From Mycobacterium numidiamassiliense (GTDB lineage Bacteria > Actinomycetota > Actinomycetes > Mycobacteriales > Mycobacteriaceae): 64,000 bases of DNA. The translations under genes and the position numbers were made by a program. Positions 18,098-28,469 of this stretch are shown piece by piece. Position 1 is the first letter of the stretch. Every line of letters starts with the position of its first letter. The notes under the pieces were generated by a model. The model was not told where the DNA came from and ran no database searches. It saw nothing but the letters and a program-made list of their open reading frames with translations. The DNA is taken from positions 4,122,966 through 4,186,965 of the forward strand of contig NZ_FUEZ01000004.1 of assembly GCF_900157365.1 (NCBI RefSeq), in the 5' to 3' direction.

Positions 18098-18763
18098 ATG
18101 GATGTCGAGGCTTTGCTGCATTCGATCCCGCCGCTCGCGGTGTACCTGGTGGTCGGCGCCGTGGTCGGCGTCGAAAGCCTGGGCGTCCCGCTGCCCGGCG
18201 AGATCATGTTGGTCAGCGCTGCGCTGATGTCTTCCCATCACGACCTTGCCGTCAATCCGGTCGGCGTTGCGGTTGCCGCCATCATCGGCGCGGTGATCGG
18301 CGATTCGATCGGCTACTCGATCGGGCGCCGTTTCGGCATGCCGCTTTTCGACAAGCTGGGCCAGCGTTTTCCCAAGCACTTCGGGCCTGGGCATGTGATG
18401 CTGGCCGAAAAGCTGTTCAACCGCTGGGGAATTCGCGCGGTATTCTTCGGACGCTTCATTGCGCTGCTGCGGATATTCGCCGGGCCACTGGCCGGCGCAT
18501 TGAAGATGCACTACCAGCGCTTCCTGGCCGCGAATGTCTCAGGCGCCATTTGCTGGGCGGGCGGCACCACCGCACTGGTCTATTTCGCCGGAATGGCCGC
18601 CGAGAAGTGGCTGGAGCGATTCTCCTGGGTCGCACTCCTCATCGCGGTGGCGGTCGGTGGCATTGCGGCAATTCTGTTGCGCGAACGCACATCTCGCATG
18701 ATCGCCGAACTCGAAGCCGAGCACGCCCGCAAAACCGGCGAGGCCGCGACCGACCCGGTGTAG
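18098..18763 (+). CDS. DedA-family membrane protein
   Basis: This 221-residue DedA/VTT-domain protein has several membrane helices. Family landmarks are GVESLGVPLPGEIMLV, GDSIGYSIGRRFG and FFGRFIALLRIFAGPLAGA, the last being the conserved F-x-R-F-x-P/A-x-x-R-x3-G region. DedA proteins are linked to lipid-carrier flipping and membrane homeostasis. It corresponds in type and neighbourhood to Rv2637. It converges on the TetR gene with no gap. Confidence 0.92.
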   Translation: MDVEALLHSIPPLAVYLVVGAVVGVESLGVPLPGEIMLVSAALMSSHHDLAVNPVGVAVAAIIGAVIGDSIGYSIGRRFGMPLFDKLGQRFPKHFGPGHVMLAEKLFNRWGIRAVFFGRFIALLRIFAGPLAGALKMHYQRFLAANVSGAICWAGGTTALVYFAGMAAEKWLERFSWVALLIAVAVGGIAAILLRERTSRMIAELEAEHARKTGEAATDPV

Positions 18764-19378
18764 CTAGACGGCGACCTCTCCAACATCGGCCACCGCCGGG
18801 GGCCGGTGCTCCTGGATGAGACTGCGGGCCATCTTCTGGGCGCGCAGCGCGGCGTCCCGATCACCCACCGCCGCCAGGATGATGGCGCCCTTCATCAGGA
18901 TGTGCCAGGACGAGGCGAAGTCCTCGACGTCGGTGAGCCCCGCGGCAGCGGCGCGACTGCGCACGATGTCCCGGACGTGATCGATATGGGCGACGCACGC
19001 CCGTCCGGCGGGATGGTCGGCGCCGAACTCGAGCAACACGTTGATGAACGAGCAGCCTTCAAAGCCGTCGCGGAGCTGGAACCACTCGTGCATGACGTCA
19101 AAGATCGCCAGCAGCTGTTCCTCCGGAGTGGCGCCGCGCTGCGCTGACTGTGCCTCGATCAACCCGTGGGTCCACAGTTCTTCGCGGCGCTGCAGAACGG
19201 CCAGCACCAGGTCGTCCTTCGCCGCGAAGTGCCGGTACAGCGTCGCCCTGGCCACCCCGGCGCGCTCGATCACCTCGTCAGTGCCAACCGCACGGATCCC
19301 ACGCCTGCTGAACAGCTCATATGCCGCATTCAGAATGCGTTCACGCGCGGACGCGGGTGCGACATCCGGGGTTGTCAT
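18764..19378 (-). CDS. TetR-family transcriptional regulator
   Basis: The protein has 204 residues. The HTH is RERILNAAYELFSRRGIRAVGTDEVIERAGVARATLYRHF, and the C-terminal part resembles the LmrA/YxaF group (EGCSFINVLLEF). The ATG at 19378 is followed by MTTPDVAPASARER. It is divergent from the STAS gene, and the region between them holds palindromes suited to a TetR dimer. The ligand and targets are unknown. Confidence 0.88.
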   Translation of the reverse strand: MTTPDVAPASARERILNAAYELFSRRGIRAVGTDEVIERAGVARATLYRHFAAKDDLVLAVLQRREELWTHGLIEAQSAQRGATPEEQLLAIFDVMHEWFQLRDGFEGCSFINVLLEFGADHPAGRACVAHIDHVRDIVRSRAAAAGLTDVEDFASSWHILMKGAIILAAVGDRDAALRAQKMARSLIQEHRPPAVADVGEVAV

Positions 19379-19413
19379 TGTGAACCTCACCGTACTCTTA
19401 GGGCGCGCAAGGT

Positions 19414-19478
19414 AGACAGACCGCCCTGTCTCGTTATACAAAAGAGATTCGCACTTCGCGAATTGTCTGTCTTCAGAC
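19414..19478. promoter_or_regulatory. Palindromic operator candidates between TetR and STAS genes
   Basis: AGACAG-N6-CTGTCT at 19414-19431 is a perfect 18-base inverted repeat of a kind common for TetR regulators. ATTCGC-N5-GCGAAT (19447-19463) and GTCTG-N4-CAGAC (19465-19478) follow. All lie in the 153-base divergent region, so either or both genes could be controlled. Confidence 0.6.
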
Positions 19479-19531
19479 CACAGGACGGGCCATCCATCAC
19501 GGCGTTTCGGACGCCGGATTAGGAGTCCCAC

Positions 19532-19966
19532 ATGAGTTTGGCCATTTCTGAATCTTTTTCCCGGGTGCCCGGCCCGCCGCTGATGCTCAGCACGCGGTTG
19601 GTCTACGAGATGGGTGACCCGAACAGCACGCTGCGGGCAACCACCGATCGCCGCGGCGCGGCTGTCGTCATCAGTGCCGGCGGCGAAATCGATGCTTGCA
19701 ACGAGCACACCTGGCGCCACCTGGTCGGCGAGGCGGCCCGTGTCGTCACCGCCCCGGGACCCCTGGTCGTCGATGTGACCGGAATCGATTTCATGGGCGG
19801 CTGCGCGTTCGCGGTCTTGGCCGAGGAGGCGGCGCGCTGCGGCCGTCGCGGCGTCGACGTACGCCTGGTCAGTCACCAGCCGATCGTTGCCCGGATCGTC
19901 GATGCATGCGGGCTCAGCGGCGTGCTGCACATCTATCCCACCGTGGATTCCGCGCTTGCGCGTTAG
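19532..19966 (+). CDS. STAS-domain (anti-anti-sigma-like) protein, Rv2638-like
   Basis: The 144-residue protein has a STAS domain at about residues 30-140. The strand-loop-helix where SpoIIAA proteins carry the regulatory Ser reads DVTGIDFMGGCAF, so the usual Asp-Ser is replaced by Gly-Gly and the phosphoacceptor is missing. It may be a constitutive partner-binding form. No anti-sigma kinase gene is adjacent. A DedA neighbour is also found beside Rv2638 in M. tuberculosis. Confidence 0.85.
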   Translation: MSLAISESFSRVPGPPLMLSTRLVYEMGDPNSTLRATTDRRGAAVVISAGGEIDACNEHTWRHLVGEAARVVTAPGPLVVDVTGIDFMGGCAFAVLAEEAARCGRRGVDVRLVSHQPIVARIVDACGLSGVLHIYPTVDSALAR

Positions 19967-20581
19967 TCATCCCGAAAAGCGTTGAGCCAGGATTGATTTC
20001 CCCGGGCCTGACAATTGGTTGAGTGCATCCGGCCGGGCCGCCATCACCATCAGCAACGCTTCTGCCGGACCGGTGACCTCGAGTCCGCGTCCGTGTGTCC
20101 AGTCCATGTCGGTGGCGATCAACCGCACCCGCCGGGTGCGCAATGCACCGTTCACGGCGGGGACGGTCAGGGCGTAATCCAGGACTGTCCGCAGCCGCTG
20201 TGCCGGGATATCACGCGGGATGCCCAGTGGTCGCCGGATGTCCTGCTGATGGATCATGCCGTCAACCAAGGCGATCATGCCGCCGAAGCCGGCGGTCCAA
20301 CCGCGGGGCGGGATGCAGCCGCGCATCAGCTCGCAGAGTTGGACAGGCGTTCGACGAGCGTACTCATCGACGCCGATTGCGTTGGCGCGGTGCGGGTTAA
20401 GACCGGCTCGCGCCATGCGCCGCACCACCGCCCAGGGGTTGAGCTCGTCGTAGCTGATCACGTGCGCGACGACGTCGCGCACCCGCCAGCGATCGCAGAG
20501 GCTGGCATGGTCCCACTGTTCGGGTGTCAGCCGGCTCAACAGATCGACGAAATCTTGGCGTTCTTCACACGCCATCTCCAT
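19967..20581 (-). CDS. DinB/MDMPI-fold protein of the maleylpyruvate-isomerase type
   Basis: This 204-residue helical-bundle protein has the N-terminal signature of the mycothiol-dependent maleylpyruvate isomerase family: LLSRLTPEQWDHASLCDRWRVRDVVAHVISYD, with H and D as metal ligands. A further GMIHQQDIRRPLG gives the third His. Members are metal-dependent enzymes that often use mycothiol, but the reaction of this one is unknown. The ATG at 20581 is chosen over upstream codons because the family domain begins there. Confidence 0.8.
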   Translation of the reverse strand: MEMACEERQDFVDLLSRLTPEQWDHASLCDRWRVRDVVAHVISYDELNPWAVVRRMARAGLNPHRANAIGVDEYARRTPVQLCELMRGCIPPRGWTAGFGGMIALVDGMIHQQDIRRPLGIPRDIPAQRLRTVLDYALTVPAVNGALRTRRVRLIATDMDWTHGRGLEVTGPAEALLMVMAARPDALNQLSGPGKSILAQRFSG

Positions 20582-20733
20582 GGTGGTCGCCGCAGTTCTC
20601 CCTTCGGATCGCTCGACCGCGGATACGTCTACCCATTCGACTCCGATTCCCCCGGCCAGACAAGCCAGAGGCGTTGCGCGAAAACGCTTATGCTCCATAG
20701 TGCACAGCCAAGTGCCCGACGTCCGGAGGTTGG

Positions 20734-21828
20734 ATGAACGATCCGCCCACCTTCGGCGCCGAGGAGGAATTCCTCCTTGTCGACCCGCAGACCGGCGAAC
20801 CGGCGCCGCGCAACGCCGCGGTAGCTGAGGAGGCCGAAAGCCGTGGCGTCACACTGCAATTGGAACTCAGCAGTTGTCAGGTGGAGACGACGTCCAGCGT
20901 GGCGCAGACCAGCGCCGAACTCGGCGAGGAGCTTGCCCGGTTGCGCCGCGGCGCGGCCCAGGCTGCCGAGGCCAGCGGCCTTAGGCTGTTGGCGCTCGGG
21001 CTTCCGCCGGTGACCCCGCACGAGTTTCCCATCACCGACACCGAGCGGTATCGGCGAATCGGGGCGCAGTTCGGGATGGTTGCGCACGAGCAGGGCATCT
21101 GCGGGTGTCATGTGCATGTGGAAGTGCCCGATCGGGCGGCCGCCATCCACGCGAGCAATTGGCTGCGGCCGTGGCTGCCGTCGCTGCTGGCGTTGTCGGC
21201 TAATTCGGCGATTTATCGCAACGCCGACACCGGCTACGCGAGCTGGCGCAGTGTGCTGTGGCGGCGCTGGCCGGCCGCCGGTGCGCCACCGTATTTCACC
21301 TCGGCCGAGGAGTACGACCGGACGGTGCGGATGCTCATCGACACCGAGGTGATTCTGGATCACAAGATGATCTATTGGGATGTGCGCCCATCGGCGGACT
21401 TCCCGACCGTCGAGGTCCGGGTGGCCGACGTCCCGGCGACCGTCGCCGAAACGGTGCTTCTGGCCACCCTGATCCGGGCCGCGGTGATGACGGCGTTGCG
21501 GGCACGCGACCGCGGCGAGGAGCCCCGGCGGCTGCCGGCCGCAGCGCTTCGTGCGGCATACTGGAAGGCCGCCCACGATGGATTATCCGGGCGCACAGTC
21601 GATTTGGTCCACGGCCGCGGTGCTGTGCCCGCGCGCGAACAGTTGAGCACGCTGGTGCAACAGGTGCGTCCGGCGCTGGACGCGCTCGGCGAATACGACC
21701 GCGTTGTCGACGAACTCGACCGCATCGCCGCTCACGGCAACGGCGCGATGCGGCAGCGCAAGGCGTGGCGACGACGCGGCGGGGTGCGAGACGTCCTTGA
21801 GGAATTCGCGGCCGCCACGCTGAGCTGA
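20734..21828 (+). CDS. Carboxylate-amine ligase of the YbdK/GCS2 family
   Basis: This 364-residue glutamate-cysteine ligase-like enzyme starts MNDPPTFGAEEEFLLVD, where G-x-E-E-E-F holds metal-binding glutamates. GCHVHVEVPD and WDVRPSADFPTVEVRVAD are the other family blocks. YbdK-type enzymes have weak glutamate-cysteine ligase activity in vitro, but the real substrate in mycobacteria is not settled. The stop codon lies inside a TGAGC tandem repeat. Confidence 0.9.
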   Translation: MNDPPTFGAEEEFLLVDPQTGEPAPRNAAVAEEAESRGVTLQLELSSCQVETTSSVAQTSAELGEELARLRRGAAQAAEASGLRLLALGLPPVTPHEFPITDTERYRRIGAQFGMVAHEQGICGCHVHVEVPDRAAAIHASNWLRPWLPSLLALSANSAIYRNADTGYASWRSVLWRRWPAAGAPPYFTSAEEYDRTVRMLIDTEVILDHKMIYWDVRPSADFPTVEVRVADVPATVAETVLLATLIRAAVMTALRARDRGEEPRRLPAAALRAAYWKAAHDGLSGRTVDLVHGRGAVPAREQLSTLVQQVRPALDALGEYDRVVDELDRIAAHGNGAMRQRKAWRRRGGVRDVLEEFAAATLS

Positions 21829-21845
21829 GCTGAGCTGAGCTGAGG
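21821..21845. repeat. Pentanucleotide tandem repeat TGAGC x4 plus TGAGG
   Basis: Five units of a 5-base repeat overlap the end of the carboxylate-amine ligase gene. The unit contains TGA in every phase across successive copies, so a change in copy number would still end translation nearby and only alter the last residues. It could be a useful length marker between strains. Confidence 0.9.
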
Positions 21846-21852
21846 CGGCGAC

Positions 21853-22647
21853 CTACACGTGCATGAGCCGATACAGCCCGATCAGCCCGACCACCACGAT
21901 CGTGGCACGCAACGCGTTCGGCGAGAGCCGGCGCCCGTAACGCGCCCCGACCCATCCCCCGACCAACGAGCTCACCGCGATGATGCCGGCGACCGGCCAG
22001 CTGATCCGGCCGAAAGCCAAGAGCGTATAGCCAAGCGCTGCAACAACATTCACGACCAGGGCCAGCAGGTTCTTCGCGGCATTCATGCGCTGCACCGACT
22101 CGGGCAGCAACGCGCCCATGACACCGACCAGCAAGATGCCCTGCGCGGCGGTGAAGTAACCGCCGTAGACCCCGACCGCGAAGGTCCCCAACACCAGCAG
22201 AACCCTGCGCAGCGGCGTGACGTGTTCGGCGGAGCGCCCCGCCTTCTCGGCTTGCCGGCGAGCCCATGACTGAATCCACGGGCCGATCACCACCAGCACC
22301 AGGGCCAGCACCAGCAGCGTGGGCACGACCTGGGCGAACACCGTTTCCGGCAGGTGCAGCAGCAGGTAGGCGCCCAGCACCGCGCCGGTCAACGACGCCG
22401 GGATCTGCCAGCGCAATCGATCCCACTGGCCTTCCAACTCGGCGCGGTACCCCCACGTCGCCGAGACGCCACCGGCCACCAATCCGACCGCGTTCGACAT
22501 GGTGGAGGTCACCGGCGGATAGCCGAGCGCGACCAGGGTGGGGAACGTGATTAGGGTTCCAGAGCCAACGAGTGCATTGATGACACCGGCGCCCAAACCG
22601 GCCAGGGCGATCAAAAGCACGTGGGAAAACGACACTGCCGACAACAC
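21853..22647 (-). CDS. TSUP (TauE/SafE) family membrane transporter
   Basis: This 264-residue membrane protein has seven or eight hydrophobic segments and the two-repeat TSUP pattern: GLGAGVINALVGSGTLITFPTL near the N-terminus and GVYGGYFTAAQGILLVGVMGALL in the second half. The family exports sulfite, sulfoacetate or other small anions. The substrate here cannot be inferred. The start is GTG at 22647. Confidence 0.88.
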   Translation of the reverse strand: MLSAVSFSHVLLIALAGLGAGVINALVGSGTLITFPTLVALGYPPVTSTMSNAVGLVAGGVSATWGYRAELEGQWDRLRWQIPASLTGAVLGAYLLLHLPETVFAQVVPTLLVLALVLVVIGPWIQSWARRQAEKAGRSAEHVTPLRRVLLVLGTFAVGVYGGYFTAAQGILLVGVMGALLPESVQRMNAAKNLLALVVNVVAALGYTLLAFGRISWPVAGIIAVSSLVGGWVGARYGRRLSPNALRATIVVVGLIGLYRLMHV

Positions 22648-22700
22648 TAGTCTGCGCGCCGGAACCGAAGCACGCCGGGTGATTTCGGGCGCGACGCCGT

Positions 22701-23489
22701 TCAGTCAGGAAAGCCGAAGAGTTCGACGACGCCGTGATCGCGACCGGCGGTGTAGCCGCCGTCGACGGCGATCGCCTGACCGCTGACAAACGACGCGTCG
22801 GGCGACAGCAGGAAGGCGGCCATGGCCGCAACCTCGGCCGGCTGGCCGAGCCGTTGCAGGGCATGCTCTTTGGTGATGGAGGCCAGCGGGCCCTCCATCC
22901 CCGGCAGGCCAAAGACGCTCTGCGCCATGGGTGTGTCGATGAAGCCGGGGCAGATGACGTTCGCGCGGATGCCACTCGGCCCGTAATCGAGCGCAATGTT
23001 CTTGGTGAGCAGCACGACCCCACCCTTGGCGGCGTTGTACGAGCTGCCACCCGCGGTGCCTTCCAGGCCCTCGATGCTCGCGACCGTGACGATCGAGCCC
23101 CGCTCGCCGTCGACCCTGTCCTGCTCGATCATCCTGGCCAGCGCGGCCTTGGCCACCAGGAACGTGCCAGTCAGGTTGGTCCCGACCACGCGTTCCCATT
23201 CGGTGCGGTCCAGTAGGTGAACCGGCCCGCCACCCGCGACGCCGGCCGCGTGGAAGACACCGTCTAAGCGGTCGGGCACGGCGGCCATCACCGCGGCGAT
23301 GGCGGCTTCGTCGGTGATGTCGGCCGTGACGAAGTGGAAGTCGGGACCGAGGTCGGGCGGCGAGCTCAGGTCGGCGCCGACGACCGTGCCGCCTTCGGCC
23401 AGCAGGCGCTGCGCGGTGGCCAGGCCGATGCCCGACGCGGCGCCGGTCACGACGAAGGTGCGCGAGCGAGCGCGTTCGGCGTCCACCAT
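22701..23489 (-). CDS. Short-chain dehydrogenase/reductase (FabG-like)
   Basis: This 262-residue classical SDR has the cofactor loop TGAASGIG, HAAGVAGG in the NAG position, the catalytic SSYNAAKGG (Y-x3-K), and the C-terminal FVSGQAIAVDGGYTAG. The ATG at 23489 follows AAAGGAG at good spacing. The substrate is unknown. It lies downstream of no clear partner and is separated from the TSUP gene by 53 bases. Confidence 0.88.
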   Translation of the reverse strand: MVDAERARSRTFVVTGAASGIGLATAQRLLAEGGTVVGADLSSPPDLGPDFHFVTADITDEAAIAAVMAAVPDRLDGVFHAAGVAGGGPVHLLDRTEWERVVGTNLTGTFLVAKAALARMIEQDRVDGERGSIVTVASIEGLEGTAGGSSYNAAKGGVVLLTKNIALDYGPSGIRANVICPGFIDTPMAQSVFGLPGMEGPLASITKEHALQRLGQPAEVAAMAAFLLSPDASFVSGQAIAVDGGYTAGRDHGVVELFGFPD

Positions 23490-23647
23490 TGTCTGACTCC
23501 TTTGTCGGTTTGCCGCAGTCATGTTGACACACGGAGGAAATATCACTCCACGGCAATCCAATTAATGGACAGGGCCAGCGCTGCCAGGTGAAATTGGTAA
23601 CCGACGGGCGACTCCCTCACCGCCCCTTCCCGCAGAGGAGATAGCCG

Positions 23648-24250
23648 ATGTTGTTTTCGACCTCGATACCAGAAGACCGTCCCCATCGTCGACGGATCGG
23701 GCTCGGGTTCCGCGCGGTCGCCGTCGCGGCCACCGCGACCGCGGTGACCGGAGTAATCGCGTTGATCGGCAGCATCAGCCAACCGGCGGTGATGCTGACG
23801 GCGGTCGAGGTCGCGCCGGGCGTCTCAGTCACCCCAGCGCCGGCCTGGACAGTCGGAACCCAGGGCCCCGGCTGGGTGGTGCTGCATAACGGCTTCTCCA
23901 CCGCAGCCATGGAGATCAGGGCAAAACCCGCTAGCGGTACAGACCCCGTCGCCGTGCTGCAGGGCGACATCAACAATCTGGGCGTTACGGTGACAGGTCT
24001 TACCAATGTCAAAAACGTGACCGCGCCCGCCACGAAACCGCTGCAAAGCGCCAAGTTCCAACAGGAAGCCTCCATCGACTACGGCGCTGATGGGTCATCG
24101 CAGTCGGGCACAATTCCCGTCATCGGATCATTTATCGAGCTGCTGAATACCTCGACCCACCAATCAGCGTTCATTATCTTTGAGCAAAACGGCGACGCGA
24201 CCACGCAGGTCGACAACTCGGGCGGATTGATGATCGACTCGATGCTGTAA
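23648..24250 (+). CDS. Membrane-anchored exported protein of unknown function
   Basis: The 200-residue protein has one hydrophobic segment at about residues 20-45 after an Arg-rich start (RPHRRRIGLGFRAV), so it is either anchored or exported. The outer part has a regular beta-rich pattern (GWVVLHNGFSTAAMEIRAKP, FIELLNTSTHQSAFIIFEQ). I do not recognise the family. The ATG at 23648 follows AGAGGAG. It lies upstream of the FadD operon but 82 bases away from it. Confidence 0.75.
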   Translation: MLFSTSIPEDRPHRRRIGLGFRAVAVAATATAVTGVIALIGSISQPAVMLTAVEVAPGVSVTPAPAWTVGTQGPGWVVLHNGFSTAAMEIRAKPASGTDPVAVLQGDINNLGVTVTGLTNVKNVTAPATKPLQSAKFQQEASIDYGADGSSQSGTIPVIGSFIELLNTSTHQSAFIIFEQNGDATTQVDNSGGLMIDSML

Positions 24251-24332
24251 CGGTGCCCCGCCGTGGCGTGAGGTGCTGCGACCGCGTATCAACGACAGAG
24301 GTAACCACGCCACGCAGAGCAGCGGAGGAGCC

Positions 24333-25901
<1,569 letters not shown>

Positions 25902-25941
25902 CCCTGGCGATCCGCGATCAAGCACGACGAAAGGTCGACAG

Positions 25942-26343
25942 TTGAGTGGCGCGTTCGAATCCATCAATTCCGGCGTCGCCGCCCACATCGGCAGGTACGC
26001 GGACGCCGTGCGGATCCCGCCGGGCGGCGAGCTCATCTACACCTCGGGCACGCCGGGTCTGCGCCCGGACGGAACGGTGCCCGAGGACTTCACCGAAGAG
26101 GCCACGCTGGCGTGGCGCAATGTCGAGAACGCGCTGTCCCGCGCGGGTGCCGGCCTGACCGACGTCGTCAGGGTCCGCCAATGGCTGACCGATGCGGCCG
26201 ATATTCCCGCGTATGCCGCGGTCCGGTCGTCGGTGATCAAGCACGAACCCGTGTTCACGCTCGCGGTGGTCCCGGCGTTGGTCTGGCCCAACATCCGCGT
26301 CGAGGTGGAAGTTACCGCGATCCGCCGGCCCGCCATGTTGTAA
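25942..26343 (+). CDS. RidA/YjgF family protein
   Basis: This 133-residue RidA-like protein is from a family of trimers that deaminate reactive enamine/imine intermediates or related compounds. Visible landmarks are GGELIYTSGTPGLRPDGTVP, RNVENALSRAGAGLTDVVRVRQWLTD and the C-terminal RVEVEVTAIRR. The RidA arginine that binds substrate carboxylate is not clearly in place, so it may belong to an Rid subgroup with another role. The start is probably TTG at 25942 after AAAGG. Confidence 0.83.
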   Translation: MSGAFESINSGVAAHIGRYADAVRIPPGGELIYTSGTPGLRPDGTVPEDFTEEATLAWRNVENALSRAGAGLTDVVRVRQWLTDAADIPAYAAVRSSVIKHEPVFTLAVVPALVWPNIRVEVEVTAIRRPAML

Positions 26344-26394
26344 CCTGCGCGTGCGCTGCAAAGAATCTCTACCGGAACAGTCAGGGGCGACGAG

Positions 26395-27201
26395 ATGGGT
26401 GAGGTAGTAGACGCGCAGCGACGCGACTGCGCGATCAGTGTGCTTGGCGGCCCGACGACGGTCATCGACATTGCGGGCCGGCGTATCGTCCTGGATCCGA
26501 CGTTCGACCCGCCCGGCCCGCATGACTACCTGGACAAGCTCACCGGGCCCGCGGTGAACGCCGATGCGCTAGGGCAGGTCGATGTGGTGCTGGTCAGCCA
26601 CGACCAACATCCCGACAATCTGGACAACGCCGGCCGCCGGCTCGCAGAGACCGCGCCCTTGATCGTCACCAACCCCGGCGCCGCGGGCCGGTTCGGTCCC
26701 CCGGCGGTGGGGCTGCAACCGTGGCAGTCCTACTACTTGCCGGGTGGGCCCGGACGCATTGCGGCACAAGCCGTTCCGGCGGTGCACGGCCCGGCCGACG
26801 GGATGCGCGACATGGAGGGCCACGTCAACTGCGAGGTCACGGGATTCGTGTTGTACGGGCCCAAGCTGCCTACGATTTATCTCAGCGGTGACAACGCCTC
26901 GATGAGTGCCGTCGGCGAGATCGCCGACCGGATCGGGGAGATCGACATCGCGGTCCTCTTCGCCGGGGCGGCGACCGTGCCGGCCAAGGAGCGGGGACGG
27001 CCGCTCACGCTGACCTCGGCGCGCGCGGCGGCGGCCGCCGAAGTCCTGGGCGTCAAGGTGGTGATTCCGGCCCATGTCGACGGCTGGGCCCACTTCAGCG
27101 AGGGACCTGCCGACGTCGCCGCGGCCTTCGACCAGGCAGGCATCAAACGGGTGCTACGCACCGCGCCCCACGGCGAATGGATCGACCTGACCTTTGACTA
27201 A
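26395..27201 (+). CDS. Metallo-beta-lactamase-fold hydrolase (UlaG-like)
   Basis: This 268-residue protein has the UlaG-type MBL fold: VVLVSHDQHPDNLDNAG at the H-x-H-x-D-H position (here S-H-D-Q-H-P-D-N), then VPAVHGP, IYLSGDNASM and VIPAHVDGWAHF. The reduced metal motif S-H-D-x-H-x-D is seen in relatives of this group. It follows the RidA gene by 51 bases and converges on the enoyl-CoA hydratase gene with a 9-base gap. The substrate is unknown. Confidence 0.82.
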   Translation: MGEVVDAQRRDCAISVLGGPTTVIDIAGRRIVLDPTFDPPGPHDYLDKLTGPAVNADALGQVDVVLVSHDQHPDNLDNAGRRLAETAPLIVTNPGAAGRFGPPAVGLQPWQSYYLPGGPGRIAAQAVPAVHGPADGMRDMEGHVNCEVTGFVLYGPKLPTIYLSGDNASMSAVGEIADRIGEIDIAVLFAGAATVPAKERGRPLTLTSARAAAAAEVLGVKVVIPAHVDGWAHFSEGPADVAAAFDQAGIKRVLRTAPHGEWIDLTFD

Positions 27202-27210
27202 GCGGGCAAT

Positions 27211-28050
27211 TCACAGGCGCCCCTCGGTCCGCAATTCCGGATGCACCCAGTTGGGCGAGCGTCGCTCTTTGAATGCACGCACGCCTTCGCGGGCCTCCGC
27301 GTCCATCAGGCTGCTGGTCATCCCGATGCGGTCGTACAGGCCGAGATAGTTGTCGATGCTGGACTTGATGACGTTGCGGGCGCGTGGCGCCGTCCGGCAG
27401 CTTTGCGCCAGCAGATCCCGGGCCACCTCGAGCAGATCGTCGTGCGGCACGACGCGCGTCACCAGCCCCCAGTCGAGGGCTTCCTGCGCGGACAGCACCC
27501 GTCCGGTGAACATCAGATCGCGGGTGCGCACCGGACCGATCAGGCGCGCGAGCATGTGGCTGTAGTACGTGTCGGCATAGCCGCGGAACAACTCGGGCAC
27601 CCGGAAGGTGGCGCGCTCGCTGACCACTGACAGGTCGCTGCAGAGGGCGATCTGCATGCCGCCGCCTTGGCAAAGGCCGTTGACCGCCGCGACGATGGGC
27701 TTGCCCGAGGTCCGCAGCGCGTCGAACGGCGTGATGTCCATGCCCAGCGCCGCGCCGAAGGTGATCCAGTCGTCGGCACCTCCCCCGCCGGTCATGTCGC
27801 CGCCCGGGGCGAAGACATCGCCGGTTCCGGTGATCAGCAGCCCGGCCAGGTCTGGGTCCTGGTTGACATGCCCTACGGCATAACGGATTCCGAAGTACAT
27901 CGCGGGAGTCATGGCGTTACGCGCTTCGGGGCGGTCGATCGTGCACACCGCGATCGGCCCCTGACGCTGGAAGGACAGATAGGGAGTCCCCAGCCAATCC
28001 CCCTCGGGCGGACGGGGGCCGGCGTGCGATGCCTGCGGGGTCTGCGTCAC
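27211..28050 (-). CDS. Enoyl-CoA hydratase/isomerase family protein
   Basis: The 279-residue crotonase-fold protein has the oxyanion-hole and active-site regions GTGDVFAPGGDMTGG and IVAAVNGLCQGGGMQIALCSDL. The two catalytic Glu positions of true hydratases are not evident (LFRGYADTYYSHMLARLIG where one is expected), so another crotonase reaction is possible. The GTG at 28050 follows GAGAGGAA. Confidence 0.85.
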   Translation of the reverse strand: MTQTPQASHAGPRPPEGDWLGTPYLSFQRQGPIAVCTIDRPEARNAMTPAMYFGIRYAVGHVNQDPDLAGLLITGTGDVFAPGGDMTGGGGADDWITFGAALGMDITPFDALRTSGKPIVAAVNGLCQGGGMQIALCSDLSVVSERATFRVPELFRGYADTYYSHMLARLIGPVRTRDLMFTGRVLSAQEALDWGLVTRVVPHDDLLEVARDLLAQSCRTAPRARNVIKSSIDNYLGLYDRIGMTSSLMDAEAREGVRAFKERRSPNWVHPELRTEGRL

Positions 28051-28125
28051 GGGATTCCTCTCACGTCGGCGCACTACTGAAACTCTTACAGTATGCGCGC
28101 GGACCGTTTCCCGTGGCGGCCGCGT

Positions 28126-28416
28126 CTACACAAACGGCAGCGTCGCCGTCTCGGTGGACTCGGTGATGTTGAAGAGCAGGTTGCGATGTTTGTCCTGAAG
28201 CGTGCTCGTGGCCTCGCTCACCGGCTTGTCGCACTGACGGCAGCGAATGGTGAACCGCGGCTGATCCTCTTCGTCCGGCCAGAACCGGCGCGGGCCCAGT
28301 TGAGCCCCGGGGTCGTATACGACTTGCTGATGCGGGGCCTCTTTGAGGATCCTGCCCACCGGATGCATTTGCGGGCATTCGAGTTTCAGTGTGCCGATGC
28401 CTTCGTAGTTCGTCAT
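28126..28416 (-). CDS. Small cysteine-containing hypothetical protein
   Basis: This 96-residue soluble protein starts MTNYEGIGTLKLECPQMHPVG. It holds a Cys at about residue 14 and a C-R-Q-C pair at about 59-62, so zinc binding is possible. The ATG at 28416 follows AGAGGG. I do not recognise the family. It sits between the hydratase and a metallo-hydrolase on the same strand. Confidence 0.7.
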   Translation of the reverse strand: MTNYEGIGTLKLECPQMHPVGRILKEAPHQQVVYDPGAQLGPRRFWPDEEDQPRFTIRCRQCDKPVSEATSTLQDKHRNLLFNITESTETATLPFV

Positions 28417-28469
28417 TGCCCTCTGTCCTTAGTCTCGTCCGATGCCCATTGTTGTCCGCGACGTTCGCC

